Source of the DNA: Pseudomonadota bacterium
GTDB lineage: Bacteria > Pseudomonadota > Alphaproteobacteria > Rhizobiales > Rhizobiaceae
Reading direction: 5' to 3'
DNA length: 64,000 nucleotides
Assembly: GCA_023451735.1 (NCBI GenBank)
Contig: JAEXYH010000044.1
Location: forward strand, 86,464-150,463
This document shows, in pieces, positions 15,003-24,238 of this stretch (the first letter of the stretch is position 1; each line of letters begins with the position of its first letter). The translations under genes were made by a program, and so were the position numbers. Below the pieces are notes generated by a model. The model saw only the letters and a list, made by a program, of their open reading frames with translations, had not been told where the DNA came from and made no database searches.

Positions 15003-15551
15003 ATGGATCCGGGTTTCTTCGAACGTGATGCCACGATTGTGGCACCTGAACTGATCGGCGCGGAAGTTTATGTCGATGGTGCGGGCGGTATCATCGTGGA
15101 GACCGAGGCCTATGAGCCTGACGATCCTGCCTCGCACAGTTATCGCGGCCAGAACCTCAGGAACCGCGCAATGTTCGGCCCGGCAGGCCATGCCTATGTC
15201 TATCGGTCCTACGGCATTCACTGGTGCCTGAATTTTGTATGCCGGCCGGGCAGCGCGGTTCTGATCCGCGCCATCCAACCGCTCTCAGGTCTCACGGACA
15301 TGGAATTCCGGCGGGGTCGCGACGATCCGCTTCTGTTGTGCTCCGGGCCTGGCCGGCTTTGCCAGGCGCTCGGCATAACCATCGATCACGACGGAATGTC
15401 CCTGTTCGAGCAGCCATTCAGTGTGAAAGCCTCCGGCGTGCCGACACTTGTCACGACCGGCCCCCGGATCGGGATATCTCAAGCCATCGACCATCCCTGG
15501 CGCTTCGGTCTCCAGGGATCGGTCTATGTCAGCAAGCGTTTTCCCGGCTGA
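15003..15551 (+). CDS. DNA-3-methyladenine glycosylase (AAG/MPG family)
   Basis: 182 aa from ATG 15003; CAGGAGA lies 5-6 nt upstream. It belongs to the alkyladenine glycosylase family, which flips and excises alkylated or deaminated purines in base-excision repair. Motifs visible: LIGAEVYVDGAGGIIVETEAYEPDDPASHSYRG contains the catalytic Glu and the substrate pocket, NRAMFGPAGHAYVYRSYGIHWCLNFV the DNA-intercalating Tyr region, and LLCSGPGRLCQALGI the conserved glycine loop. It converges with bcsB, 5 bp apart, so it is not part of the cellulose operon. Confidence 0.93.
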   Translation: MDPGFFERDATIVAPELIGAEVYVDGAGGIIVETEAYEPDDPASHSYRGQNLRNRAMFGPAGHAYVYRSYGIHWCLNFVCRPGSAVLIRAIQPLSGLTDMEFRRGRDDPLLLCSGPGRLCQALGITIDHDGMSLFEQPFSVKASGVPTLVTTGPRIGISQAIDHPWRFGLQGSVYVSKRFPG

Positions 15552-15556
15552 AGCAT

Positions 15557-18037
15557 TCAGCGGCGGCCGAGCAGGCTGAGCAGCCCGCCGGTCGCAAGTC
15601 CGAGCAACACGCTGCCGGCTGCCAGTAGCAGGGCATAGGACATGATATTGTCCGACAGCCAATTGGCGGTGATCAGCCTTGCATTGCTGAAGCTCAGGTT
15701 CTGCGTCGGCATGAAACGGAACCAACTGACCGGGACGCTGCCCATCTCGTCCTCCGCCCCGCTGTAAACCGCGATCCGCCCGCTCATCTTTTCCCATTCC
15801 TTGCGCGCGGAAATTTCATGCATGCCTTCGTTCAGCTGGGTGGCGTCCGGGGCCAGAACGGCGGTCCAGGTTCCCTGTCCCGTCGGATCGCTTTCCTGGG
15901 CAACGATGAGATGGGCCGATTTCGGCGGTTTGTAGAGCTCGTCAGTGGGCGGCGCGAAGCGCAGGGCAGAAAGCGACAGGTCGTAATTGTCCTTCGCCCA
16001 CTCGCTCAGTTCTTCGAGTTGCCGGCTGAAGAAGTTGCTATCGGAGCGCTGCTGCCAGTCCTGCAGGCTGATGCCGGAGGGCGTGACAGTCTGCGGTGCT
16101 ATATCCGGGCTCCAACTGTTGCGGCTGTCCTGATCGATCTTGAGTTGGGAAAGTACGTTGAGCGGCATTTCCGAAATGCCACCGACGAAGATCGCATTGC
16201 GCTCTGCCATCCGGGCTGCCGAAATCGTCACGTTGAGCGGGATCACCCGATGCGATGCGCTGGCGATCTTGCCGGCGAAGGTGGCGGCAGCCGAAAGGGT
16301 ATCCTCGTCGATCCGACCGAGAAACAGCGATACCGGCTCCTGCCCGAGAAAATAGGGAAAGCCAATGCCCGCGGTTGCCGCGACGTTCGGAACCTGGGCG
16401 ATGCGCGCAAAGTCCGGCATGTGAAACTGCGATGTGCCGAAGATTGCAAAACGTGGCTTCTCTTCGCTACTTGCACCAGGTGCGCAGGACGCGTCGGCGG
16501 CCGTACGCAACGCAGCCTCGACGGTGATCGTGTTCACGCCGGGCCGGAAGTGCCGCAGCGTCAGCTTTATCGGAAGATGCCGCAGGATCGCGCCGCCTGC
16601 CGAGGTAATCGGTACGGTGGACGCGATGTTTCCGTTGACGAAGATATCGAGATGGCTTCCCGGCAGAACGTCCGGCGTATAGGCGGCATCGAGCAGGATA
16701 CGCGCCTCGCCATAGGCATTGGCGTAGAAATCCGCCGGGACGCCGATCGTGAAGCTGGTTCTGAACAGACGACCGGTAAACTCCTGGCTGCTCACCCCGA
16801 GCGCTGAGAAGTCGAGCACCGTGTCGGAAAACAGCAGCGGCGTATCCATACCGCGCCAGTTTTCCGTTGAGAGCATGTTGAGCCGTTGTACCGAGCGACC
16901 ATCGAGCGAGGTCACGAAGCTATCAACGAGGTTGTCGATCGAAGGCCAGCTTGGGCCTGACAGCACGAGAGAGGAAACGCCGTTGCTGCCGGGATAATCG
17001 ACGAAACTTGCTGCTGCCGAGCTGTTGGTCGAGGGAGCAAATTGGGGGAGCGCCGTTCTGAGTTCTTCGGCCGTGCCGATAAAGACCGCCACTTCGCCGG
17101 GCTGGATCTCGCCACCCGCCTGCCTGCTAAAGGTAAACGACTGGTTGGGCATTCCGGCAAGCAGGGCAAGTCCTTGCCCAAGCCGCATCAGCGTGTCGGT
17201 CGCGCCAAGCTGATCGAGTGCCGGCGCGATGATCCGGAAGCGGGTATTGCCCTTGCCGTCTACGCCAATGGCTCTCAGGTCATCCAGTGTGCCCAGACGC
17301 CGCTCGTTGGCGCCGTCGAAAGACAGGTAGGTCTTGGATGGGTCCACATCTGTCCAGAGTTCATAGGTGGACTCGATCGTGCAGTCGGTACGGTGGCGCT
17401 GGCTGGTGCCGAAGCGAACCATGTTGCCACCTGCCTTCAGCAGTCCGACCGGGATTTCGAAGACCCGTTCGGCGGGTTGCTCGGCCGAGGCAATCGGTTC
17501 GGCGGCAACGACGACATCGTTGATCGTGATGGTAAGTTTGGACGTTTCCGGCGCGACAAAGATAGAGTTCTGATAGGCGATATGCAGTTTTGCCGCGCGC
17601 CCGGCCTGGTCGGCTGTCAGATAGACGGACCACGAACGCTGCTCGATCTCGCCATTCAGGCGCATATCCGCAAATGGAAGCAGATAGCGACGTGTCTGGT
17701 CGACGGAACCGGTTGCTGCTGTCTGCACCGGACGAGTCGACGCCGGGGAGGCGGCCGATGATGGCGGCTGGGCACTCCATTGAGGCGGCGCCATTTGCCG
17801 CGCAGGTGGCACGGCCGGCCTCGCAATCGGGGGAGTAGGAGCTGGGGATGGAGCTCTGCTCGCCGGCGCCGGCTGGACGGGAGCGGGGCGGACCGGTGCT
17901 GGCGCAGAGGGCGGCGGAGTTTCCTGAATGCCGCGGTCACGACGTTCCGTGCCCATGTCGAACGGTGATGCGCCCTGCTGGGCAAGAGCCGGAGTGGCTG
18001 CGCAGGCGACGAGGGCGAGGAGGATGAGCTTGTTCAT
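15557..18037 (-). CDS. bcsB: Cellulose synthase periplasmic subunit BcsB
   Basis: 826 aa. Signal peptide MNKLILLALVACAATPALA, then a Pro/Ala-rich spacer (about 35-105) that is longer than usual, then the BcsB jelly-roll/flavodoxin-like repeats (LPFADMRLNGEIEQRSWSVYL; LTITINDVVVAAEPIAS; ILLDAAYTPDVLPGSHLDIFVNG), and a C-terminal membrane anchor ALLLAAGSVLLGLATGGLLSLL ending in GRR. BcsB docks on BcsA and guides the nascent beta-1,4-glucan through the periplasm. It follows bcsA by 9 bp. No bcsZ follows: the next gene is the convergent DNA glycosylase. Confidence 0.95.
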   Translation of the reverse strand: MNKLILLALVACAATPALAQQGASPFDMGTERRDRGIQETPPPSAPAPVRPAPVQPAPASRAPSPAPTPPIARPAVPPARQMAPPQWSAQPPSSAASPASTRPVQTAATGSVDQTRRYLLPFADMRLNGEIEQRSWSVYLTADQAGRAAKLHIAYQNSIFVAPETSKLTITINDVVVAAEPIASAEQPAERVFEIPVGLLKAGGNMVRFGTSQRHRTDCTIESTYELWTDVDPSKTYLSFDGANERRLGTLDDLRAIGVDGKGNTRFRIIAPALDQLGATDTLMRLGQGLALLAGMPNQSFTFSRQAGGEIQPGEVAVFIGTAEELRTALPQFAPSTNSSAAASFVDYPGSNGVSSLVLSGPSWPSIDNLVDSFVTSLDGRSVQRLNMLSTENWRGMDTPLLFSDTVLDFSALGVSSQEFTGRLFRTSFTIGVPADFYANAYGEARILLDAAYTPDVLPGSHLDIFVNGNIASTVPITSAGGAILRHLPIKLTLRHFRPGVNTITVEAALRTAADASCAPGASSEEKPRFAIFGTSQFHMPDFARIAQVPNVAATAGIGFPYFLGQEPVSLFLGRIDEDTLSAAATFAGKIASASHRVIPLNVTISAARMAERNAIFVGGISEMPLNVLSQLKIDQDSRNSWSPDIAPQTVTPSGISLQDWQQRSDSNFFSRQLEELSEWAKDNYDLSLSALRFAPPTDELYKPPKSAHLIVAQESDPTGQGTWTAVLAPDATQLNEGMHEISARKEWEKMSGRIAVYSGAEDEMGSVPVSWFRFMPTQNLSFSNARLITANWLSDNIMSYALLLAAGSVLLGLATGGLLSLLGRR

Positions 18038-18046
18038 GTCGATCTC

Positions 18047-20224
18047 CTAGCCTTTTTCTGCACTGCGCGACTTGCCGAGATCCCGCATAAGGTAACCGAG
18101 ACCTCGGCTTGTCTGGTAGACAGAAAGCCACAGGAACCACAACGTGCCGCGAAGCAGGCCCGGATTGTTGCGGCGGGCTGTCTGGAACTGGGTCCACTGG
18201 GCGGAGTTGGCGAACATCAGGTCGGCGATCAGGCGGTGATCGAGGGCCTTTTGCGGCAGATAGCGGCAGCCGACCGACGTCACATCTCCCGTGCGGTCGA
18301 AATTGCGGATATCGACGGGCAGTTCGCTGGTGGGCAGATCGCTGAACGGCTGGAAGCGGATATAGCCCACCGTATCCTTTGCGATGCCCGTTGCGCCTTC
18401 CGTGTAGACCTCAAGCTGGGCGCCATGCACGGAAACGTTGTTGATCGTCGCTGTGTACCATTTTCCATCGATACCGAACTCGCAGCGCCGGCTGATTTTG
18501 ACGCGACGCGAAGCCTGGCGTTCGCCGCGTTCGGAGACCACGCCGAGCGCACAGCCGGCAATGATGATGTTAAGCAGGTTCCACCCGCCGACAACCAGTG
18601 TCACGTCGGCCTTGAACGGCTCGGTATAGACCTTGTAGACGCTCATCGCGAAGGCAACGATCAGGATGAAGAAGATCACGAAGAAGGGCCGGCTGACTTC
18701 CGAAAGACGGCTGACCGAAACGGATTCGTCCTTCGCCGTGACCTTGAAGGTCGGCTTGCGCGGATTGAGCATGACCGAGATGACGGCAGGCAGCAGGTGT
18801 ACCGTCTGCACATATTCATAAAGCTCCGAAATCCATGGCCAACGGAACGATCCGTAAAGATAGTTCTGCATCATCATGTTCACCGCCATATAGGTCAGCG
18901 AATAGACGAGGAACTCGCCGCCGGACGAGGTGAAGATTTCCAGATCGAAGAAGATGTAGAACAAGGGCGCGAACAGAAAGATCGTCCGCGGGAAGGGGAA
19001 CAGCCAGAACAGCGTCGACGACATGTAGCAGAAGCGCTGGGCAAGCGAGAGACCGCGTTTCAGCGGCGGAAAGCGGAAGCGCAGGATCTGCATCATGCCC
19101 TGTGCCCAGCGCGAGCGCTGGCCGATGAAGCTGGCAAAGGTCGCCGGCTGCAGGCCCGCGATCAGCGGACGGTCGACATAGATGCTGTTCCAGCCAAGGC
19201 CGTGCAGGTCGAGCGCCGTCTCGCAATCCTCGGTAATGCTGACACCGGAAAAGCCGTTGGAGACTTCCAGTGCCTTGCGGTTCAACACGGCTGCCGATCC
19301 GCAGAAGAATGACGCATTCCACTTGTCCAGACCGCGCTGGATAATGCCGTAGAACATCTCGTTTTCGCTCGGCATCTTTTCAAACGTCTGCAGGTTGCGT
19401 TCGACCGGGTCCGGATTGAGAAAGAAGTGCGGTGTCTGGACGAGAAAGAGTTTCTGATCCTTCTCGAAGTAATGCACGGTTTCCAGCAGAAAGTCGCGCG
19501 TCGGCGCGTGGTCGGCATCGAAGACCGCGATCAGGTCGCCGGTCGAATGGGCAAGTCCGTTGTTGAGGTTGCCGGCCTTGGCGTGTTCGTTGCGCTCGCG
19601 GGTAAGGTAGTTCACCCCCATGTCTTCGCAGAGCTGCTTCAGTTTCGCGTGACGGGCCTCGGCTGCACGCGCGTCGGCGACATTGCTCGCCCTGCGCTTC
19701 TGCACCGTGCCGCCGTCGTCGAGCAGCCAGACGGTCAGCTTTTCCGGCGGATAGTCCATGTTGCGGGCAGCGGCCAGCGTGTTGGCCAGAAGCTGTTCGT
19801 CCTCGTTATAGCTCGGCACGAAGACATCGACTGTCGGCAGGTTGTCATCGCTGCTGGACCGGCTGCTCGGACGCGCCGGCGGCAACGGCATGGCGACGAC
19901 GAACAGGCTGAGCGACAGCATCAGCACGCTGTACATCTCGGCGAGATAAACCAGCATGCCGGGAATGAAGTTTTCGAGCTGGTTGATCGGCGGCAGCGTG
20001 CTCGTGGTGCGCCAGTAGACATACCGCAGTACCATGCCCGTACCGAAGGCGAGCGCCACCAGCCGCCATTTTCCGCCGACGTCCAGAAGCTTGATAATCG
20101 CCATGACGGTGACGATGAGGATGCTCGCTATCAACTGCGTGCGCGTATTGATCGGCAAGGTCACCAGAAGGATGATCATGACCGTGGCAACGGCCCAGAT
20201 GACGCCTGAATATAGTGTCCTCAT
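18047..20224 (-). CDS. bcsA: Cellulose synthase catalytic subunit BcsA (UDP-forming)
   Basis: 725 aa inner-membrane GT2 glycosyltransferase that polymerises UDP-glucose. N-terminal helices precede the GT domain with its D,D,D,QxxRW set: LLDDGGTVQ, FDADHAPTRDF, ITEDCETALDLH and GQRSRWAQGMMQ. Further helices follow and then a cytoplasmic PilZ domain, with SRRCEFGIDGKWYTATINNVSVHGAQLEV containing the c-di-GMP-binding-like R-x3 and D/NxSxxG motifs. c-di-GMP activation is therefore expected. First of the bcsA-bcsB pair, 40 bp after bcsN. Confidence 0.97.
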   Translation of the reverse strand: MRTLYSGVIWAVATVMIILLVTLPINTRTQLIASILIVTVMAIIKLLDVGGKWRLVALAFGTGMVLRYVYWRTTSTLPPINQLENFIPGMLVYLAEMYSVLMLSLSLFVVAMPLPPARPSSRSSSDDNLPTVDVFVPSYNEDEQLLANTLAAARNMDYPPEKLTVWLLDDGGTVQKRRASNVADARAAEARHAKLKQLCEDMGVNYLTRERNEHAKAGNLNNGLAHSTGDLIAVFDADHAPTRDFLLETVHYFEKDQKLFLVQTPHFFLNPDPVERNLQTFEKMPSENEMFYGIIQRGLDKWNASFFCGSAAVLNRKALEVSNGFSGVSITEDCETALDLHGLGWNSIYVDRPLIAGLQPATFASFIGQRSRWAQGMMQILRFRFPPLKRGLSLAQRFCYMSSTLFWLFPFPRTIFLFAPLFYIFFDLEIFTSSGGEFLVYSLTYMAVNMMMQNYLYGSFRWPWISELYEYVQTVHLLPAVISVMLNPRKPTFKVTAKDESVSVSRLSEVSRPFFVIFFILIVAFAMSVYKVYTEPFKADVTLVVGGWNLLNIIIAGCALGVVSERGERQASRRVKISRRCEFGIDGKWYTATINNVSVHGAQLEVYTEGATGIAKDTVGYIRFQPFSDLPTSELPVDIRNFDRTGDVTSVGCRYLPQKALDHRLIADLMFANSAQWTQFQTARRNNPGLLRGTLWFLWLSVYQTSRGLGYLMRDLGKSRSAEKG

Positions 20225-20264
20225 GGCGGACTACCTCGATGAGAGCCGGAGACGGACAACAGGA

Positions 20265-21347
20265 TCAGCGGCAGACAACGTCTGCTCCGTCGGTTGCCAT
20301 GGTACAGGATGGAGACGGGACGGTAACCCTTTGGGTAGCCGGTGCCGTTGTGCCGGATGACGACGGAGCCGCGGCATAACCGTTAGAGGGCTGCCCGGTG
20401 ACCGACGAATAACCGTCTCCGGTGGGCGACGGTACGCGGGGGCCACGCGGCTCAAGCTGCGGTTGTGCGGCTGGCGGCGTTGCCGCAGGTTGAGGGGCCG
20501 GCTGTACGCGGCGCACTTGCACCCGCGGCGCATAGGATGTCGTCTGGCGCGGGGGCAGCGTCTGGACGATCGGCTCGGCAGAAGCCGGACGCGGATAGAT
20601 GGGCGCGCCTGTGGTGCCGACTGCGGAATTGAACTCGCGATTTCTGCCGTAAGGGTTCCAGCCGAGTGCGTCGACCGAGGCGTTGATCGTGAAATTGTAC
20701 ATGACCGAAAGAAGTTTTGCCTCGGTGACGTTCGCCTCGCAGGTGCGAAGCCGGATCTGGATCACGCCATAATTGGCGAATGGTGTGCCCTGATCGCGTG
20801 TGCGGATCTGCTGCCAGGCATAAAGGCACAGATCGCTACCTCTGCCGCGACCGAAAGCATAACCGAACGGGCCATAGGCGTTCTGGACATAGAATTGGGA
20901 CTTTGACATCGCGACGCGCGGCAGGGACTGGCGCATTTCAGACGAGATGCGTCCTTCGGTGATCGAGGACATTCCGAGACTGTTGTCGGCATGGCGATAG
21001 GCGCTTTCCGTGCCGAAGAGCTGGACCTTCAGCATGTTCTGGCCGGGCGTCGATGCGTCGGTCGCCAGGTGGATGTCCTGGCTGATGGCATTGTTGAACC
21101 GCCGTTCGATGATGCTGACGACGGCAGGCCCCGCCGGCGGCGGCATGACCATGGCCTGTTCTGGCGGAACGCTCTTTATGAAGGCCTCGGATTGGATCGG
21201 CTTTCCGCCGCATCCGGCAAGGCTGAGCACCGTAAGCCCGATAAAGGCCGTCAATGTTGCGCGTCGGGCGCTCCATCCGGGCTGCAAGGTCATAAAGTGT
21301 CTGTCCGTCATCGAAATCCAGTCCTGGGGCAGACACGCATTACTCAT
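20265..21347 (-). CDS. bcsN: Cellulose biosynthesis lipoprotein BcsN
   Basis: 360 aa from 21347; inner ATGs at 21311 and 21293 are possible, and the last gives the cleanest lipoprotein signal (ARRATLTAFIGLTVLSLAGC, lipobox LAGC). The body (FIKSVPPEQAMVMPPPAGPAV, FNNAISQDIHLATDASTPGQN, DLCLYAWQQIR) matches the BcsN family known beside bcsA in Rhizobiales. The C-terminal third is a Pro/Ala/Gln-rich tail. It is required for cellulose production in related bacteria, as I recall, but its precise role is unclear. It heads the bcsNAB operon, divergent from the TPR gene at 21553. Confidence 0.85.
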   Translation of the reverse strand: MSNACLPQDWISMTDRHFMTLQPGWSARRATLTAFIGLTVLSLAGCGGKPIQSEAFIKSVPPEQAMVMPPPAGPAVVSIIERRFNNAISQDIHLATDASTPGQNMLKVQLFGTESAYRHADNSLGMSSITEGRISSEMRQSLPRVAMSKSQFYVQNAYGPFGYAFGRGRGSDLCLYAWQQIRTRDQGTPFANYGVIQIRLRTCEANVTEAKLLSVMYNFTINASVDALGWNPYGRNREFNSAVGTTGAPIYPRPASAEPIVQTLPPRQTTSYAPRVQVRRVQPAPQPAATPPAAQPQLEPRGPRVPSPTGDGYSSVTGQPSNGYAAAPSSSGTTAPATQRVTVPSPSCTMATDGADVVCR

Positions 21348-21457
21348 TGCCCGCTTTCTGCGAGGGTCACCGGACCGGCATTAGTGGATGCCCGCCGGTT
21401 CGAGTCACCTTTGTGTATTCGTGATTTCTTAATAACTGACGAAATCTAAATTGTTCG

Positions 21458-21486
21458 TTAACCATATGCGCTCATTCTTTAACCAT
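21458..21486. promoter_or_regulatory. Two CtrA-like octamers (TTAACCAT) in the cellulose divergent promoter
   Basis: TTAACCAT occurs at 21458-21465 and again at 21479-21486, 21 bp apart (two helical turns), in the same orientation; a further TTAA lies near 21491. TTAACCAT is the CtrA half-site octamer in alphaproteobacteria. It sits between bcsN (minus) and the TPR gene (plus), in the right place to act on both. Confidence 0.5.
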
Positions 21487-21552
21487 TGCTGTTAAACGTG
21501 GGCTTGTGTGCGCGGGCCAAAAAGATCTGGATAGACAGGGACCGGGGTGCAA

Positions 21553-23865
21553 ATGCGGTTTTCGCTGATCTCTTTAGCTGCTTTCGGCATGGCCGCAGTG
21601 GCATTGATCGCCTACAAGCGGACGTCTGACGTCGATTTCAACGAAATCACCGGCTCGTTGGCGGCGGTTGATTCGGGATCGCAAGCCGCAGACGCCGACC
21701 GGACGAACCGTCTGCAGTCGCAAGCAACGACATCTGCCGAGCAGCGGGGAGGGCGCCCATCGCTGGTGATTGCCCAATCGCAACCCGCTTCGCAGCCTCC
21801 TTCTGAGAGCGCCCAGGTCTCGCAGCAAATCCAGGGGCAATCTCAGGCGCAATCTTCCGCACAGGCGCAACCGAGACCGGGCACACCGCCGTCTGCGGCA
21901 CCCCCTCAGGTCGACGAAAGCGCGCTGCGCTATTTTGCTGCCAGAGGCGATACCGCAAGACTTCAGGCCGAGATCTCACGCCTGCGTGCACTTTATCCAA
22001 GCTGGACACCGCCGGCCGATCCGCTGGCCGTGCGGCCGACGACTGATCCGCAACTGGAAAACATGTGGGATCTCTATGCGCAGGCGCGTTATGCCGACGT
22101 GCGCAAGGCAATCTCCGACCGCCAGACGGCCGAGCCAAGCTGGCAGCCGCCGGCTGATCTTCTGGACCGCCTGAAACTTGCCGAGGCGCGCACTCGCCTC
22201 ACCGCGGCGTCTGACGCGAAGACCTATGACGAGGTCATCCGTATCGCGGCCGAAAATCCGACGCTTTTGACCTGCAGCGAAGTTGATGTCCTCTGGCGCC
22301 TTGCGGAAGCCTTTGCCGGTACAGACCGGATGCCGCGGGCACGCGACGCCTATCTCTATGTTCTGAGCAATTGCGACAATCCGCCGGAGCGGCTGGCCAC
22401 GGTTCAAAAAGCAAGCGAACTGCTCACGCCGGACATGCTCGAGGACCTTCTGGCGAACGAACGGACCGGCCCGGACGGGCAGCCGGAATTCGAGAGCCTG
22501 CGCGATGATCTCGCCCGCCGTCTGGTTGGGGAGGGGAATACAGACGCGAAGCTCGTCGTTGCCGAAAAGTACCTGACACGGCTGGAAAGGCTTGCCGAGA
22601 AGGATGAACTCGCTTCCGATGCGCTGCTGCTCGGCTGGTATTATTATCGGCGAGACAATCTAGGCGGTGCCGAGCGCTGGTTCCGCAAGGCCTTTACTAC
22701 GGAAGAAACCGCATCTGCAGCCGAAGGCCTGGCGCTGACGCTGACGCGACAGAACTCGCCGCTCGAAGCCGAAAACGTCCTCTATAAATGGCGGGATACC
22801 TCGCCCGGCTCTAAGGCCGCCTATATGGCGGCCGTCGCCAACCTTCTTGCCATCGATCCCCCGCCGATCCTGCAGGAAGAAGTGTTGTCGCGCATGGCGC
22901 CGGTCGTCATTGAGGCAACGGATGCCGCCGCCGCACAACAGTTCGGCTGGTATGCCCGCTACATGCGTCAGCCTGCGACCGCCGCCCAGTGGTTCGCTGC
23001 CGCCCTGACATGGAAGCCAGACGATGAACCGTCCGCCTATGGCCTGGTCCTGAGCCGCAACGATCTCGGCGACAGGGCCGGTGTCGCGGCCATCCAGCGC
23101 AACTGGGCCGGCAGGTCCGACCGTATCGCTAATCTCGGGGAGGGCGATCGCCGCCGCCTGCAGGGGCAGGATTATCTGTCGCAGCTGACGCCGCCGCAGC
23201 AGCCGGTGCAGCAGCAAGTGCAGCCGCAGCCCCGTCAGCCGCAGCCATATGTTCGGCAGGGTGATCCCGGTGTAGCTCAAAGCTATGCGCCGACACCCGT
23301 ACAAAGAGCCGCTCCGCGTGTGGTTCGTACAGCTGCCGCCCGCAGCGCACCGGTAAGCAGGGGCTGTGCCTCCACGATCGACCCGCGCCAGCTTTCGCCG
23401 GATCAGGCTCTGGCCCGTGGCTGGTGCCTTATGGACCTCAATCGTCCGCTGGAAGCGGCACAGGCATTCGATATCGCGACGATGGCCTCGTCCCAGGCCG
23501 CCCGCTCCGACGCAGCTTATGGCAAGAGCCTGGCATATCTGAGGGTCGGGCTGACCGATAAGGCCGCTGCTGCAGCGACCCTCGCACCGCAGAACAATAC
23601 CCGGGCTGTCGAACTTCAGTCATCTATCCTCGCCGACCGTGCGGTGAATTCATTCAAGTCGGCGCGTTACAGGGAGACACTGATCGCGCTCGACCAACGG
23701 GCTCAGATCGTCCCCGAACAAACCGATCTGATGAGCCTGCGCGGATATGCCCTGCTGAACATCGGTCGCCAGGCCGAAGCCATGCGTATCTTCCAGGCCT
23801 TGGCCGATCTCGGCAACAAGGATGGATTGAGAGCAATTGCAGACCTTACAAGTCGTGGCAATTGA
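21553..23865 (+). CDS. Large TPR-containing exported protein of the cellulose locus
   Basis: 770 aa from ATG 21553 (GTG at 21547 is the alternative; GGGG lies 5 nt before the ATG). A short N-terminal hydrophobic helix (SLISLAAFGMAAVALIAY) anchors or exports it. A Gln/Ser/Pro-rich spacer (about 50-120) follows, then TPR-like helix pairs (about 120-520 and 630-770), such as VLWRLAEAFAGTDRMPRARDAYLYVL, LLLGWYYYRRDNLGGAERWFRKAF and LRGYALLNIGRQAEAMRIFQALADLG, split by a Gln/Pro-rich linker at about 545-600. It is divergent from bcsNAB. In function it could parallel the TPR part of BcsC, but no outer-membrane beta-barrel is present. Confidence 0.75.
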   Translation: MRFSLISLAAFGMAAVALIAYKRTSDVDFNEITGSLAAVDSGSQAADADRTNRLQSQATTSAEQRGGRPSLVIAQSQPASQPPSESAQVSQQIQGQSQAQSSAQAQPRPGTPPSAAPPQVDESALRYFAARGDTARLQAEISRLRALYPSWTPPADPLAVRPTTDPQLENMWDLYAQARYADVRKAISDRQTAEPSWQPPADLLDRLKLAEARTRLTAASDAKTYDEVIRIAAENPTLLTCSEVDVLWRLAEAFAGTDRMPRARDAYLYVLSNCDNPPERLATVQKASELLTPDMLEDLLANERTGPDGQPEFESLRDDLARRLVGEGNTDAKLVVAEKYLTRLERLAEKDELASDALLLGWYYYRRDNLGGAERWFRKAFTTEETASAAEGLALTLTRQNSPLEAENVLYKWRDTSPGSKAAYMAAVANLLAIDPPPILQEEVLSRMAPVVIEATDAAAAQQFGWYARYMRQPATAAQWFAAALTWKPDDEPSAYGLVLSRNDLGDRAGVAAIQRNWAGRSDRIANLGEGDRRRLQGQDYLSQLTPPQQPVQQQVQPQPRQPQPYVRQGDPGVAQSYAPTPVQRAAPRVVRTAAARSAPVSRGCASTIDPRQLSPDQALARGWCLMDLNRPLEAAQAFDIATMASSQAARSDAAYGKSLAYLRVGLTDKAAAAATLAPQNNTRAVELQSSILADRAVNSFKSARYRETLIALDQRAQIVPEQTDLMSLRGYALLNIGRQAEAMRIFQALADLGNKDGLRAIADLTSRGN

Positions 23866-24238
23866 TCGGCTAAAACCTTTGCTTGCGATCTTTTTGGAAT
23901 GGTGCCCCGATACCGCCTTATCTTCTGCTGCTCTATAGCAAAACAGCCGATATCCATGGTCCATTAACCTTCGCGCAAGGAATTAACCATACAAATTGGA
24001 CTATACGGCGAAATGGGACGACTGCGGTCTGCTCACCAAGGCATGAAGCCGCCAAAGCCGTACCGGTTTGAATCCGGTATCCACTCTTGAAAAGTCAGAA
24101 ACACTGCGATGACCGCTTTTGCGCGACACGGATTACATTCCGTTGTCGAGGCAATGGCTGCTCATCCCCGGTCTCTGACCCGCATGGCTTCTTTCACGCC
24201 GAGTTCTCGGTTTGTGTGGTTTTTGGGGACGACTTTTG
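23866..24238. other. Promoter spacer upstream of the che operon
   Basis: 370 bp with no credible gene. It must hold the promoter of the long chemotaxis operon; a CtrA-like pair lies at 23965-23991 (separate entry). The rest shows no repeats or hairpins that I can support. Confidence 0.5.
23965..23991. promoter_or_regulatory. CtrA-like motif pair upstream of the che operon
   Basis: TTAACC at 23965-23970 and TTAACCAT at 23984-23991 lie 19 bp apart, in the same orientation, about 250 bp before icpA. They match the CtrA half-site. CtrA controls motility genes in many alphaproteobacteria. Confidence 0.45.
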
